Position numbers and translations under genes: made by a program. From an uncultured Clostridia bacterium (GTDB taxonomy: Bacteria; Bacillota; Clostridia; UBA1381): a stretch of 60,152 bases of DNA. Below are positions 1 to 8,927 of the stretch, one piece after another. Location of the stretch: contig CAJFNT010000152.1 of assembly GCA_904395315.1 (NCBI GenBank), forward strand, positions 1 through 60,152, written 5' to 3'. Numbering within the stretch: position 1 is the first letter of the stretch; the number at the start of each line of letters is the position of its first letter. A model generated the notes under the pieces. It ran no database searches, was not told where the DNA came from, and saw only the letters and a list, made by a program, of their open reading frames with translations.

Positions 1-81
1 AGGCTTGCGGTTCACTACGCTTGGCGGTAAATACCCGCGATTGGACTTTCACCAACTAGATCTATGTCATGCCCGACACAC
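1..81 (-). mobile_element. Group II intron, 5' end only (runs off left edge)
   Basis: Read on the minus strand from position 81, the sequence starts GTGTGTCGGGCATGAC and continues with GTTGGTGAAAGTCCAA and GTGAACCGCAAGCCT. This resembles the 5' end of bacterial group II introns (GUGYG start, CGGCAUG, GGUGAAAGUCC, AACCGCAAG) as I remember it. The boundary falls a few bases after a terminator hairpin, the usual target of class C introns. The intron-encoded reverse transcriptase, domains V and VI and the 3' end would lie left of the window. The class assignment is an inference from the target; the family call rests on recognised motifs, not a covariance search. Confidence 0.72.
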
Positions 82-87
82 AACAAC

Positions 88-122
88 AATAATGCCGCCC
101 GGACAAGCCGGACGGCATTATT
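88..122 (-). terminator. Terminator hairpin of the S41 peptidase gene, intron target
   Basis: Two bases after the stop codon lies a 15-base stem with one mismatch (88-102 against 108-122) and a 5-base loop. The downstream tract on the minus strand is GTTGTT rather than a full T-run, which fits interruption of the U-tract by the intron starting near 81. Confidence 0.8.
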
Positions 123-124
123 AT

Positions 125-1720
125 TTATGTACCATAGAGATCTTCAACATCTCCGCCGAAATATTTATATGCTTCCTGCATTTGCACATCAACGGTCGTT
201 TCAAGCTGTTCGAATTGCTCTTTAAGCCTTATCTGCGTTGGAACGTCAAGAACTCCCGAGTCAGTTAATCCATTATCTCTCTGGAACTCTTTTATCGCGT
301 CTGCAAGATCTGTATTGAATACGTCATTACCCATATTGCCTATGTAATAACCCATTATCGACAGCCGTTCTTTGGCAGCAGTCACATTCGTGCCTGACGA
401 ACCCAATGATACCGGTGTCAAAAAATCAAATTTGGTATATCCCGTTGTGTCTATCTTTTTTGTATAATTAGACACAGGAATATCCGGGGTAAGACCCACA
501 TGATCTATCTCATTTCCGTTTCTTGTAACATACTGACCTATAGTCAGCTTAAACACCATTCCGTTTACAAGATTATATGTGCTTTGGATAACAGCTTTTC
601 CGTATGTCTGCTCTCCCATAAGAACACCCGCCCCGGAATCCTGTATAGCGCTTGCAAGGATCTCTGCCGATGATGCAGTATTCTCGTTCACAAGCGTCAA
701 TATCTTGAATGGAGCCTCTGCCAGATCAGAAGTATATGTATAGTTAAGGCTTTCATCCCTGTATTTTACATCTATTATTTTTCCGGCAGGAACTATCGTC
801 TTGGCTATATCCGCCGCAGAAGCGACAAGACCACCGGGATTGTTTCTGAGATCCAGTATCAGCTCTGTGACACCATTCTCTTTCAGCTGGTTTGAGATAT
901 CATTGAATTCATTGACCGTATTAGAGGAAAAAGAAGATATCTTTATATATCCAACATTGCCTTCGAGTATACCTCCGGATACCGTGCTGTCGTTTACAGC
1001 GGTCCTCGTACCGGTAACCTCAACACGCGTTCCGTCACGGTCAACTGTTATCAACACAGTGGTCCCCAGCTCGCCGACTATCAGGTTCCTGACCTCTGTT
1101 ATGCTGCTTCCAACAACGTTTATCCCGTCAACACTTACTATCTTATCGCCTATCTTAAACCCGCTCTGTTCCGCAAGGCTGTTATCCTCCACGAATCCAA
1201 CGATCTCCACATACTCGCCGTTTTGCTGCATGTTTATACCGAGGCCGTAAAAGGTCTTGTTCAGCTGATTCGTGTATTCAACATATTCATCATATGTATA
1301 AAAATCAGAATAGTCGTCCAAGCTCTGCAAAGCAGCCTTTAAAAGCGCAACAAGCGCTTCATCACCGTTTTGCGCAAGATATGCGGCCAGACCAAGCTCC
1401 ATTATATCTTCAGCGGTATACGAATCATCAAGATATCTCTCAGCTATATATCCCGCTATAAGCTCATATGCCTGATATTCGACAGTATCACGAAGCTTCT
1501 CGTCAACTATGCTCGGTTCCTCTGTCTGCTCCGCACCATCCGGGCTTTCAGTCCCGTCAGCCGGCTCTGCGCTCGGTGAAGGCAAAGGCGTCGCAGCCGC
1601 CGCATAGTATTCTCCGCTTGAGCTTCCGTAATCGCTCACTATGTCACTGTTTGCCGCAAGCGCCGCTGTGCTTGACATTATCGCCGAAACAGCAAGCAAT
1701 ATCGAAATAAGTTTTTTCAT
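125..1720 (-). CDS. S41 family C-terminal processing peptidase (CtpA/CtpB type)
   Basis: A 531-residue secreted or membrane-anchored serine protease. The order is: signal peptide (1-23), Pro/Ser/Glu-rich linker, helical cap, PDZ domain (about 155-235), S41 protease core (about 245-420) and a peptidoglycan-binding-1 domain (about 453-515). The catalytic dyad is visible as Ser351 in TASSAEI and Lys375 in TYGKAVIQS. Such proteases cleave exposed C-termini of envelope proteins; in Bacillus, CtpB processes SpoIVFA during sporulation, but that role cannot be assigned here. The C-terminal peptidoglycan-binding domain suggests action at the cell wall. It is the last gene of a minus-strand run, followed by a terminator. 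Confidence 0.93.
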   Translation of the reverse strand: MKKLISILLAVSAIMSSTAALAANSDIVSDYGSSSGEYYAAAATPLPSPSAEPADGTESPDGAEQTEEPSIVDEKLRDTVEYQAYELIAGYIAERYLDDSYTAEDIMELGLAAYLAQNGDEALVALLKAALQSLDDYSDFYTYDEYVEYTNQLNKTFYGLGINMQQNGEYVEIVGFVEDNSLAEQSGFKIGDKIVSVDGINVVGSSITEVRNLIVGELGTTVLITVDRDGTRVEVTGTRTAVNDSTVSGGILEGNVGYIKISSFSSNTVNEFNDISNQLKENGVTELILDLRNNPGGLVASAADIAKTIVPAGKIIDVKYRDESLNYTYTSDLAEAPFKILTLVNENTASSAEILASAIQDSGAGVLMGEQTYGKAVIQSTYNLVNGMVFKLTIGQYVTRNGNEIDHVGLTPDIPVSNYTKKIDTTGYTKFDFLTPVSLGSSGTNVTAAKERLSIMGYYIGNMGNDVFNTDLADAIKEFQRDNGLTDSGVLDVPTQIRLKEQFEQLETTVDVQMQEAYKYFGGDVEDLYGT

Positions 1721-1732
1721 AAATTTACCAAT

Positions 1733-2152
1733 CTACCTTTCTATGATTATCCTCATCATGTTCGTTAATTCATCTCCGCCGGCATTCATTATATATCCAA
1801 ACTCAATAACGCCGCCGTCCTCATTCAGATCATACTCCAAATGCTTTGTAAATACACTCATCGGTATCGATCCATACGGAGTCCTGTACTCGAATTCGGT
1901 CTCCGATCCCGGAATATACAGGATAGACGCGCCGAATTCACCTGTTCTTTTCATGGATATGGATGCGCGCTCAACTTTCAGCATAACGCGCGATCCCTCA
2001 GCTTTATATGATATGTAGAATTTATCTCCCGATCTCCTGAATGAGCAAAATGAAGTTTCTCTCACTGTGTCAGAAAAGCCTTCCGCTCTCTGCTCATTCA
2101 ATACTGATATCCTCAGTTCTCTCGCAGGAAAACTTTCCTTTTCGGATGTCAA
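1733..2152 (-). CDS. DUF1934 (YwiB-like) calycin-fold protein
   Basis: A 139-residue protein matching the DUF1934/YwiB family, predicted small beta-barrels of unknown function in Firmicutes. No signal peptide or membrane segment. The start is a TTG codon preceded by GGTGAG at suitable distance; no ATG lies near the expected N-terminus. It sits between ddl and the S41 peptidase with short gaps, so it is probably cotranscribed with ddl. The function is unknown; the family call rests on length, context and the beta-strand pattern. Confidence 0.75.
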   Translation of the reverse strand: MTSEKESFPARELRISVLNEQRAEGFSDTVRETSFCSFRRSGDKFYISYKAEGSRVMLKVERASISMKRTGEFGASILYIPGSETEFEYRTPYGSIPMSVFTKHLEYDLNEDGGVIEFGYIMNAGGDELTNMMRIIIER

Positions 2153-2175
2153 CTATTTCTCACCTGCCGTTATAA

Positions 2176-3237
2176 TTATTTTACTCGTTTAAGCGCAAGC
2201 TCGATCAATCTGTCAAGCAGCTCCGAATAACATATACCTGCCGCATCCCAAAGCTTTGGATACATACTGATATTAGTAAATCCGGGCAATGTATTGATCT
2301 CATTCAAAACAACTGTTCCATCGGAATATTTGACAAAGAAATCAACTCTCGAAAGCCCCTGACCGTCCAGCGCCTTGAATGCGCGCACCGAATACTCACG
2401 TATTTTTTCAGAAGTTTCCCGCGGCAGCTCGGCCGGTATAACAAGCACCGTGGAATCATCATTGTATTTCGCGTCAAAGTCGTAGTACTCTACAGTGGGT
2501 TTTATCTCTCCCACAACAGCCGCTTTGGCGTCATCATTTCCAAGCACTGCGCATTCGACCTCATGACCGTCTATATGCTCTTCAACAAGTATTTTTCTGT
2601 CAAATTCAGCTGCGTTTTTAAGAGCGCTTATAAGCTCCAATCTGTTGTGCGCCTTTCCGATACCTACCGAAGATCCCGTTCTGGCAGGTTTTACAAAGCA
2701 AGGATACCCAAGCTTCTCTTCTATTTCATCAGCGCGCTCTTCAAAATTGTCGGACGCGGATACCGTGACCCATGCCGCCTGAGGTATCCCCGCGGCATCA
2801 AATACTATTTTGGAATACGTTTTATCCATAGCATTTGCCGACGCCAAGACCCCCATACCCACATATGGGATATGTGAAAGCTCAAACAGTCCCTGTACTG
2901 TTCCGTCCTCGCCGTACTCTCCATGGAGCACCGGGAAGATAACATCTATGTCTATCACTTCGTATTTGCCGTTATCACACACAAACAAGCCTTTAAATGA
3001 CGCGTCGGGCGAAATAAATGCCTCTTTCAGATATCTTTGATCTTCCTCCCAGGCGCCGCTCTCTATATTTGACCAATCGCCCAAATAGAGCTGCCATTTT
3101 CCGTTTTTAGTTATTCCAAGCGTATATATTTCATATTTTTCTTTATCAAGATTATTAAGTACAGATGTGACTGATTTTAATGATATCTCGTGTTCTGGGG
3201 ATTCTCCCCCAAATATAACGCATAATTTCTTTTTCAT
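2176..3237 (-). CDS. ddl: D-alanine--D-alanine ligase
   Basis: A 353-residue cytoplasmic ATP-grasp ligase joining two D-alanines for peptidoglycan precursors. The N-terminal GGESPEHEIS motif, HGEYGEDGTVQG, the ATP-grasp segment FVKPARTGSSVGIGK and the C-terminal NEINTLPGFT are all present. Start chosen at MKKKLCVIFGG; the frame is open 31 codons further upstream, but that extension has no family match and overlaps the promoter. An AAGGA lies upstream. First gene of a ddl-DUF1934-S41 peptidase run. Confidence 0.97.
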   Translation of the reverse strand: MKKKLCVIFGGESPEHEISLKSVTSVLNNLDKEKYEIYTLGITKNGKWQLYLGDWSNIESGAWEEDQRYLKEAFISPDASFKGLFVCDNGKYEVIDIDVIFPVLHGEYGEDGTVQGLFELSHIPYVGMGVLASANAMDKTYSKIVFDAAGIPQAAWVTVSASDNFEERADEIEEKLGYPCFVKPARTGSSVGIGKAHNRLELISALKNAAEFDRKILVEEHIDGHEVECAVLGNDDAKAAVVGEIKPTVEYYDFDAKYNDDSTVLVIPAELPRETSEKIREYSVRAFKALDGQGLSRVDFFVKYSDGTVVLNEINTLPGFTNISMYPKLWDAAGICYSELLDRLIELALKRVK

Positions 3238-3301
3238 AAAATACCCAATCCTTATTTTTTTATCGATCTGCCTACACAAAAAAACGACAGACATCATATC
3301 T

Positions 3302-3330
3302 ATAATACTCCTTTTAGAAGTAAAAAGCAA
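3302..3330 (-). promoter_or_regulatory. Sigma-A-type promoter of ddl
   Basis: On the minus strand TTGCTT (3325-3330) and TATTAT (3302-3307) are separated by 17 bases, about 65 bases before the chosen ddl start and in the gap after rluD. Confidence 0.6.
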
Positions 3331-3366
3331 TAGATGCCTAAAAATTTTTAAAAAAAGTTTAAAATA

Positions 3367-4290
3367 TCAGTGCCCGTAAAGCGTTCTAAGCTTATTCAGC
3401 ACTGAAACAAAATACTCCGGCAGCTCTGAATCGAATACCATAAGCTCTCCTGTTTCAGGATGTGTGAATCCTATCGTTTTCGCGTGCAAAAGCTGTCCGT
3501 TCGTTTTGAATCTTTCTTTTTTTATTCCATAGACCGGATCTCCTACTATACTATGACCGATATACGCCATGTGCACCCTTATCTGATGTGTCCTGCCCGT
3601 TTCAAGAGTGCATTCAGCAAATGTATATTGACCAAACCGTTCCAAAACACGGTAATGTGTAACGGCTTCGCGCCCGCCTTCTATCACCGCCATTTTCTTT
3701 CTGTCGATAGGATGTCTTCCTATCGGAGCGTTGACCGTTCCTGTGTCATCTTTTATATTGCCATTTACTATGCATACATATTTCCTCAGAGCTTTTCTCT
3801 CTTTTAACTGACCGCTTAGCGCCTCATGAGCGGCATCAGTCTTAGCCACGACCAGAAGACCGGATGTATCCTTATCTATCCTATGCACGATCCCGGGACG
3901 TATCACACCATTTATGCTGCTTAAACTGCAATGATAAAGCAAACCATTCACAAGCGTTCCGTCAGGATTCCCCGGAGCAGGGTGCACCACCATCCCCTGC
4001 GGCTTGTTCACGACTATCAGACTGTCATCCTCATATACTATATCGATAGGTATATCCTGCGGCACCGCCTCAAGCGTCTCAGGTTCCGGCAGTTCAACCG
4101 AAATAACATCTCCTGATCTCAGCTTAGTTTTTTTTGCGGAAGGCTTGCCGTTTACCTCAACAAGACCTGATTCAGCCAGCTTAGATGCATAACTTCTTGA
4201 TATCCCGCCATTATCGGCAATATATTTGTCCAGTCTCTCTCCAGCATCCTCACCGGACACTTTCAATTCAATTCTATCCGCCATGCCCAT
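3367..4290 (-). CDS. rluD: Large-subunit pseudouridine synthase, RluD family
   Basis: A 307-residue enzyme making pseudouridines in 23S rRNA (family positions near 1911-1917). N-terminal S4 RNA-binding domain (about 14-70), then the RluA-type catalytic domain with HRIDKDTSGLL, whose Asp139 is the catalytic aspartate, and GRTHQIRVH near residue 235. The ATG at 4290 is preceded by AAGGAG at 7 bases; the upstream TTG is not supported. The start overlaps the end of lspA by 17 bases, the same lspA-rluD pairing seen in Bacillus (lsp-ylyB), which suggests coupled translation. The exact target uridine cannot be read from sequence. Confidence 0.93.
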   Translation of the reverse strand: MGMADRIELKVSGEDAGERLDKYIADNGGISRSYASKLAESGLVEVNGKPSAKKTKLRSGDVISVELPEPETLEAVPQDIPIDIVYEDDSLIVVNKPQGMVVHPAPGNPDGTLVNGLLYHCSLSSINGVIRPGIVHRIDKDTSGLLVVAKTDAAHEALSGQLKERKALRKYVCIVNGNIKDDTGTVNAPIGRHPIDRKKMAVIEGGREAVTHYRVLERFGQYTFAECTLETGRTHQIRVHMAYIGHSIVGDPVYGIKKERFKTNGQLLHAKTIGFTHPETGELMVFDSELPEYFVSVLNKLRTLYGH

Positions 4291-4768
4291 CACTGCTCTC
4301 CTTGTCAAAGAAGATCACATATATGACCGCTGTAAACGCGCCGACAACTATCGCCACATCGGCAATGTTAAATACCGGGAAATCGAACCATTTAAGTGAT
4401 ATAAAGTCAACAACGAATCCGTAAAAGATCCTGTCTATCGCATTCCCCAATGCTCCGGCAAAAAGCAGAGCGACTGCCGCCCTCTTTATATTGCTCTTAG
4501 GCTTTCTCACAAACCAGTATACCGCAACACATATGCAAAAAAGTATCGAAACTATTCCCAAAAGCAGCGTCATGTCACTAAACAGCGAAAACGCCGCACC
4601 GGTATTCCTGACATATATGAAATCAAAAAATCCGGGAAGCTCCCCTATCACATTTCCCTCACTGTATCCGGTCATAACAATGTATTTGAATATCCGATCC
4701 ACAGCAATAACAGCAGCAGCCACCACAGTCCATATCACGCTTGCTAATACAAAGCTTTTATTCTTCAT
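4274..4768 (-). CDS. lspA: Lipoprotein signal peptidase (signal peptidase II)
   Basis: A 164-residue membrane protease with four predicted transmembrane helices that removes signal peptides from diacylglyceryl-modified prolipoproteins. The family motifs NTGAAFS, GNAIDR, VVDFI and FNIAD are present; Asp121 and Asp137 correspond to the catalytic aspartate pair. Likely substrates in this window are the lipobox proteins at 19368-20180 and 22961-24046. Overlaps rluD downstream; aroB lies just upstream. Confidence 0.97.
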   Translation of the reverse strand: MKNKSFVLASVIWTVVAAAVIAVDRIFKYIVMTGYSEGNVIGELPGFFDFIYVRNTGAAFSLFSDMTLLLGIVSILFCICVAVYWFVRKPKSNIKRAAVALLFAGALGNAIDRIFYGFVVDFISLKWFDFPVFNIADVAIVVGAFTAVIYVIFFDKESSDGHGG

Positions 4769-4782
4769 GATCTTTTATCCTC

Positions 4783-5871
4783 TCAATCGGCACGCTTTGA
4801 TATATACGATATTGCTTCCAATATCTCATCATCATTCACATCAGTTGTCCGAACGACCTCACCGATACGCACAGGCAGAACGAATTTGAGTTTCCCATCC
4901 ACCTTCTTCTTGTCACGACGCATAAACGAGTATATCTTCTCAGGCTCCGGCAATTTTACTTTCAATGAGAATCCGTATTCCGAAAGTGTCTCTTCCACAT
5001 TTCTGAGCTCGCTTTCATCTATCATCCCTCGCTTTACCGCAATATAAAATACAGCTTCCATTCCAAGGCCGACACACTCTCCATGTGTGAGACTGAATCC
5101 AAGCGCTGACTCAACAGCATGCCCTATAGTATGTCCGAAATTGAGTATCGCGCGCAGCCCGTTCTCTTTTTCATCGCATTCCACAACTTCAGCCTTGATC
5201 CCGCAATTGCGCTTCGCCATTTTTATAAGCACTTCCGTATCAAGCGATCTGACCTTTTCCGAATTGTTTTTCAAAAACTCATAAAACTCGGCATCTTTTA
5301 TTATGCCGTGTTTTATAACCTCGCCCATACCGGAAACGAATTCACGCTCCGGCAAAGTTTTTAAAGTGTTTACATTTATGTAAACCATTCTCGGCTGATG
5401 AAAAGCTCCGAGAATGTTTTTGCCTTCCAAAAAGTCTATCCCGGTCTTACCGCCCACAGAACTGTCCGATTGAGATAAAAGCGTAGTCGGTACCTGAACA
5501 AAATCTATCCCGCGCATATATATCGCTGCCGCAAATCCCGCCATATCTCCAACAACGCCGCCGCCGAGAGCTACTATCATGCTTTTCCTGTCGAGTTCAT
5601 TTTTAATACACGCTCCGCATATACCGAGAAGAGCATCCATATTCTTATGCTGCTCGCCTGCCGGGAACGCATATACCGCACAATCATAACCAGCCTCTGT
5701 AAGCTTTTCTTTTACCTCTCCGGCGTACAGCTTTTCAACATTGGTATCTGTAACTATAAGCAGTTTTTTCGGAGCATTTATATTTTCCATTTCATATGCC
5801 AGCTGCTCAAAACTATCCGAAAAACATATATCATATGACTTTTCACCTAAGTCAACACGCAATTTATCCAT
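4783..5871 (-). CDS. aroB: 3-dehydroquinate synthase
   Basis: A 362-residue cytoplasmic NAD-dependent enzyme converting DAHP to 3-dehydroquinate, the second step of the shikimate pathway. Shows GGGVVGDMAGF for NAD binding, the PTTLLSQSDSSVGGKTG substrate-site block and the metal-ligand region NFGHTIGHAVE plus HGECVGLG. Starts at ATG with GGAGG upstream. It is separated from the other pathway gene here (aroA, plus strand at 17.5 kb) and sits in a translation/envelope gene run between tsaD and lspA, so the aro genes are dispersed. Confidence 0.97.
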   Translation of the reverse strand: MDKLRVDLGEKSYDICFSDSFEQLAYEMENINAPKKLLIVTDTNVEKLYAGEVKEKLTEAGYDCAVYAFPAGEQHKNMDALLGICGACIKNELDRKSMIVALGGGVVGDMAGFAAAIYMRGIDFVQVPTTLLSQSDSSVGGKTGIDFLEGKNILGAFHQPRMVYINVNTLKTLPEREFVSGMGEVIKHGIIKDAEFYEFLKNNSEKVRSLDTEVLIKMAKRNCGIKAEVVECDEKENGLRAILNFGHTIGHAVESALGFSLTHGECVGLGMEAVFYIAVKRGMIDESELRNVEETLSEYGFSLKVKLPEPEKIYSFMRRDKKKVDGKLKFVLPVRIGEVVRTTDVNDDEILEAISYISKRAD

Positions 5872-5893
5872 ATTTTCCTCCTATCATGAAATA

Positions 5894-6904
5894 TCAGAGG
5901 CTTAAAGACGCCTCGGCATTGAGTCTCATATCAGCTCTTGTACCGTTTACATACTCAAAATATCCTGCAGATGCTATCATGACCGCATTATCGGTACAAA
6001 GCACCGGCGGCGGGAACAATACGTTTATCCCTTTTTCTTCAGCCACGTTCTTCATCTTGCTCCTCAGCTGAGAATTTGCCGCGACACCGCCCGCAAGTGT
6101 TATTATTTTTGTGTTTTTTCTTAATGCGGCCTCTATCGTATGACTACACAGCGCATCGGTGACAGAGTTCTGGAACGACGCCGCTATGTCCGCTTTGCTG
6201 TATTCCTCTCCCCGCTGATCAAGCTTATGTATATGATTTATTACAGCTGTCTTGACACCGCTGAACGAAAAATCCAGCGAGTCATCGGACATCTTCACTC
6301 TCGGGAATTCCACCGCATGCGGATCCCCTTCTGATGCCAAAGAATCTATTTTAGGTCCTCCCGGATATCCCAATCCAAGCACTCTTGCTATCTTATCAAA
6401 CGCCTCACCCGCTGCATCGTCACGTGTCATACCCATTATTTCATAGTCAACATAGTCCTTTGCGTATACTATATGACTGTGTCCTCCCGATGCCACAAGG
6501 CACGTAAACGGCGGCTCCAGCTCCGGGTGCGCAACATAATTAGCGCATATATGCCCCTTTATATGATTCACATTAACAAGCGGTTTCTTCAAAGCATATG
6601 CGAGCGCTTTCGCTGTTGACACACCTACAAGCAGCGCTCCTACCAGCCCCGGTCCATACGTAACGGCAATAGCTGTGATATCCGAAAAATCCATATCAGC
6701 CCTTTCAAGCGCCTCCTCTATGACCGCATTCACAGTCTCTATATGCCTGCGTGACGCTATCTCCGGAACGACTCCTCCATATTTTTTATGTATATCTATC
6801 TGAGTGTTTATAATACTCGAAAGGACTTCTCGCCCGTTTTTCACCACCGCGGCAGCAGTCTCGTCACAAGAGCTCTCTATGCCCAAAATAAAAATATCCT
6901 TCAT
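5894..6904 (-). CDS. tsaD: tRNA threonylcarbamoyladenosine transferase subunit TsaD
   Basis: A 336-residue ASKHA-fold protein that, with TsaB and TsaE, transfers the threonylcarbamoyl group to A37 of ANN-decoding tRNAs. N-terminal [10 protein letters not shown], metal-binding HIKGH (His114, His118), SGGHSHIV and the C-terminal [10 protein letters not shown] are visible. I prefer ATG at 6904 over the GTG nine bases upstream: GGTGG is 5 bases away and the family starts close to LGIE. It begins one base after the rimI stop (TGATATG). Neither tsaB nor tsaE is in the window; tsaC (Sua5) is, at 7907. Confidence 0.96.
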   Translation of the reverse strand: MKDIFILGIESSCDETAAAVVKNGREVLSSIINTQIDIHKKYGGVVPEIASRRHIETVNAVIEEALERADMDFSDITAIAVTYGPGLVGALLVGVSTAKALAYALKKPLVNVNHIKGHICANYVAHPELEPPFTCLVASGGHSHIVYAKDYVDYEIMGMTRDDAAGEAFDKIARVLGLGYPGGPKIDSLASEGDPHAVEFPRVKMSDDSLDFSFSGVKTAVINHIHKLDQRGEEYSKADIAASFQNSVTDALCSHTIEAALRKNTKIITLAGGVAANSQLRSKMKNVAEEKGINVLFPPPVLCTDNAVMIASAGYFEYVNGTRADMRLNAEASLSL

Positions 6905-6905
6905 A

Positions 6906-7379
6906 TCAACCACCAGCTCCCTTCGCTGTCTTATCCAGCAGACTCAGCTCCATTATGACCGCGCTGACATCCCTGTAATAATTCTTTCTGATGTCTATCT
7001 CCCTAAATCCGAATTTTCTGTACATTCCTCTTGCCGCGTTATTATTTTCTTTGACCTCAAGCATGACGCGCTCACAACCGCGCCTCATCGCCTCAGATAT
7101 TACAACACGCATAAGCGCCGCGCCTACTCCTTTTCGCCGCATACCCGCAGCCACAGCGATCCTGGAAATATCAGCAGTTTCATGTATGCACCAAACACCG
7201 GCATATCCTATTATTTCCCCATCCAGAACAGCAACATAATAACATGAAAAATCCTTGCTAAGCTCGCCTTCATACATGCTCTCAGTCCATCCCGCATCAA
7301 ACGCCTCAGTATCAAGCGCAGAAACATCATGAAGATCACTGTTCTTCATATTTCTTATCAAAACAGCCACCAGGCTCAT
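6906..7379 (-). CDS. rimI: GNAT N-acetyltransferase, RimI type
   Basis: A 157-residue GNAT-fold acetyltransferase. The family acetylates the N-terminal alanine of ribosomal protein S18. The acetyl-CoA loop [10 protein letters not shown] and the [13 protein letters not shown] segment typical of RimI are present, and the gene precedes tsaD, a common arrangement. The start is uncertain: ATG at 7379 is used, but a TTG at 7361 with GGTGG at good spacing would give an N-terminus ([10 protein letters not shown]) closer to the family. The substrate is not proven by sequence. Confidence 0.88.
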   Translation of the reverse strand: MSLVAVLIRNMKNSDLHDVSALDTEAFDAGWTESMYEGELSKDFSCYYVAVLDGEIIGYAGVWCIHETADISRIAVAAGMRRKGVGAALMRVVISEAMRRGCERVMLEVKENNNAARGMYRKFGFREIDIRKNYYRDVSAVIMELSLLDKTAKGAGG

Positions 7380-7395
7380 CCCCAAACTTTTAAAA

Positions 7396-7875
7396 TTACT
7401 CCTCAGATTCTATCGGAAGCTTTTCAGCTATGTCTACCAACGCATCGTATATCTCTGACGCCGTTTTTTCATATTCCTCAGCGTCTCCTCCAAACGGATC
7501 CGATATATCTCCTTCTCCTCCGGCATATTCAAGCAGCGTGTACGCTTTGCCTTTAGCGACCGACTCTATAAGCTGCTTATGCGCGACAGTCATAACAAGT
7601 ATGACATCTGCCATATCTATAAGCTCATCCGTCAAAGGTTTTGTTCTGTGTCCGCTAAGATCAATACCGCGTCTTTCCATCGCCGCTATTGCCTCGTCTG
7701 CCGCCTTTTGGCCAACTTCGGCAAAAACACCGGCGCTGTCTATCAAAACATTCAGATCGTTCTTTACGGCAATATCATTGAGCATCGCAGCCGCCATAGC
7801 GCTTCGACATGTATTGCCGGTACAGACAAACAATATTTTCATAGGTCCTTTTTTATCTTCTTTTTTTTCACTCAT
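7396..7875 (-). CDS. Low-molecular-weight phosphatase, probable protein-arginine phosphatase (YwlE type)
   Basis: A 159-residue LMW-PTP fold enzyme. The P-loop is CTGNTCRS with nucleophile Cys18 and Arg24. The Thr directly after the cysteine is the residue associated with phosphoarginine preference in B. subtilis YwlE. The general-acid Asp lies in the SDPFGGD motif near the C-terminus. Neighbour of the Sua5 gene, as ywlE is close to ywlC (tsaC) in Bacillus. The start with AGGAGG at 9 bases gives a Lys/Glu-rich 11-residue extension before MKILFVCTG. A plain tyrosine phosphatase is the alternative; no arginine kinase McsB is in the window. Confidence 0.87.
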   Translation of the reverse strand: MSEKKEDKKGPMKILFVCTGNTCRSAMAAAMLNDIAVKNDLNVLIDSAGVFAEVGQKAADEAIAAMERRGIDLSGHRTKPLTDELIDMADVILVMTVAHKQLIESVAKGKAYTLLEYAGGEGDISDPFGGDAEEYEKTASEIYDALVDIAEKLPIESEE

Positions 7876-7906
7876 AATAAACTGCCTCCTAACGCAAATC
7901 TTTGCA

Positions 7907-8926
7907 TCATACACGGATCACGCGCTGAGCTGCCGCTTTATACAGTCTGTTTTTCACAGCCAGCCCATACCCGTCACGTTCCTCGAACTCCGCAAAGACT
8001 TTTTCAACACCAAGTCTGTCAAATTCACGAAGACATGAGAACAGATTTTTGGCATATTCCCTGTTGGTATTTCCGGCGCAAAGTATAACCGCGCTGTCAT
8101 ACGCATTATCTGACATAGTCAAAACACCGCAGACTTTATCACTGTTCTCATCTATCAATTCTTTTATTTTATCCCTTACCTTTTTTGGATCTCCCTCGAC
8201 CACTGTGACCTCAGCATCGGGAGCGTAATGCTTATACTTCATCCCGGGGCATTTCGGCTGTTCATCGTTTCCGATAGACTCAAGTATATGCGGATCGATC
8301 ACTGTTTCCGGCACGACCGCCTTAAGCTCATCGTATGTTATCCCTCCGGGCCTTAAAACTACAGGTGTGCAGCCGGACGCGTCCACGATCGTAGATTCCA
8401 CACCGACACTGCAGTGTCCTCCATCAATTATAGCATCTATCCTGCCGTTCATGTCATTTATAACATGCTTCGCCTCAGTAGGGCTCGGTTTGCCCGAAAT
8501 ATTGGCGCTCGGAGCCGCTATCGGCACTCCGGCAGCTTTTATAAACCTCTGTGCCGTCACATTTTCAGGAAATCTTATTCCCACTGTATCCATCCCGGCA
8601 GTTACTGTATCGGGAACTATCCGGCTCTTCTTTAATATAACGGTGAACGGTCCCGGCATGAAAGCATCGATAAGCTTTCTCGCATTCGGACTTATATCGA
8701 CCGCAAGCTTATCTATATCAGAAATATCAGCTATGTGAACGATCAGAGGATTATCCGACGGTCTTCCCTTAGCCGCGTATATCCTTTCGACCGATGTGTC
8801 GTCATATGCCGAAGCGCCGAGCCCGTACACGGTCTCTGTCGGGAACGCCACCAGCCCTCCGGCTGCGGCTATACGTCCGGCCTCAGCAATCGATATATCA
8901 TCATCTTTAAAAATTTTTGTCTCCAT
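7907..8926 (-). CDS. tsaC: L-threonylcarbamoyladenylate synthase, Sua5 type
   Basis: A 339-residue enzyme making threonylcarbamoyl-AMP from threonine, bicarbonate and ATP for tRNA t6A. An N-terminal YrdC domain (PTETVYGLGA, KGRPSDNPL, SANISGKPSPT) is followed by a C-terminal Sua5 domain (about 210-335) that the short TsaC form lacks. It starts at ATG one base after the pncB stop (TGATATG), without a clear ribosome binding site, so translation is probably coupled to pncB. It acts in the same pathway as tsaD about 1 kb further on. Confidence 0.95.
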   Translation of the reverse strand: METKIFKDDDISIAEAGRIAAAGGLVAFPTETVYGLGASAYDDTSVERIYAAKGRPSDNPLIVHIADISDIDKLAVDISPNARKLIDAFMPGPFTVILKKSRIVPDTVTAGMDTVGIRFPENVTAQRFIKAAGVPIAAPSANISGKPSPTEAKHVINDMNGRIDAIIDGGHCSVGVESTIVDASGCTPVVLRPGGITYDELKAVVPETVIDPHILESIGNDEQPKCPGMKYKHYAPDAEVTVVEGDPKKVRDKIKELIDENSDKVCGVLTMSDNAYDSAVILCAGNTNREYAKNLFSCLREFDRLGVEKVFAEFEERDGYGLAVKNRLYKAAAQRVIRV

Positions 8927-8927
8927 A

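Noticed and set aside
7430-8038. 202-codon plus-strand frame
   Set aside because: Ser/Ala/Ile-rich antisense shadow of the phosphatase and tsaC genes; no ribosome binding site and no recognisable domain.
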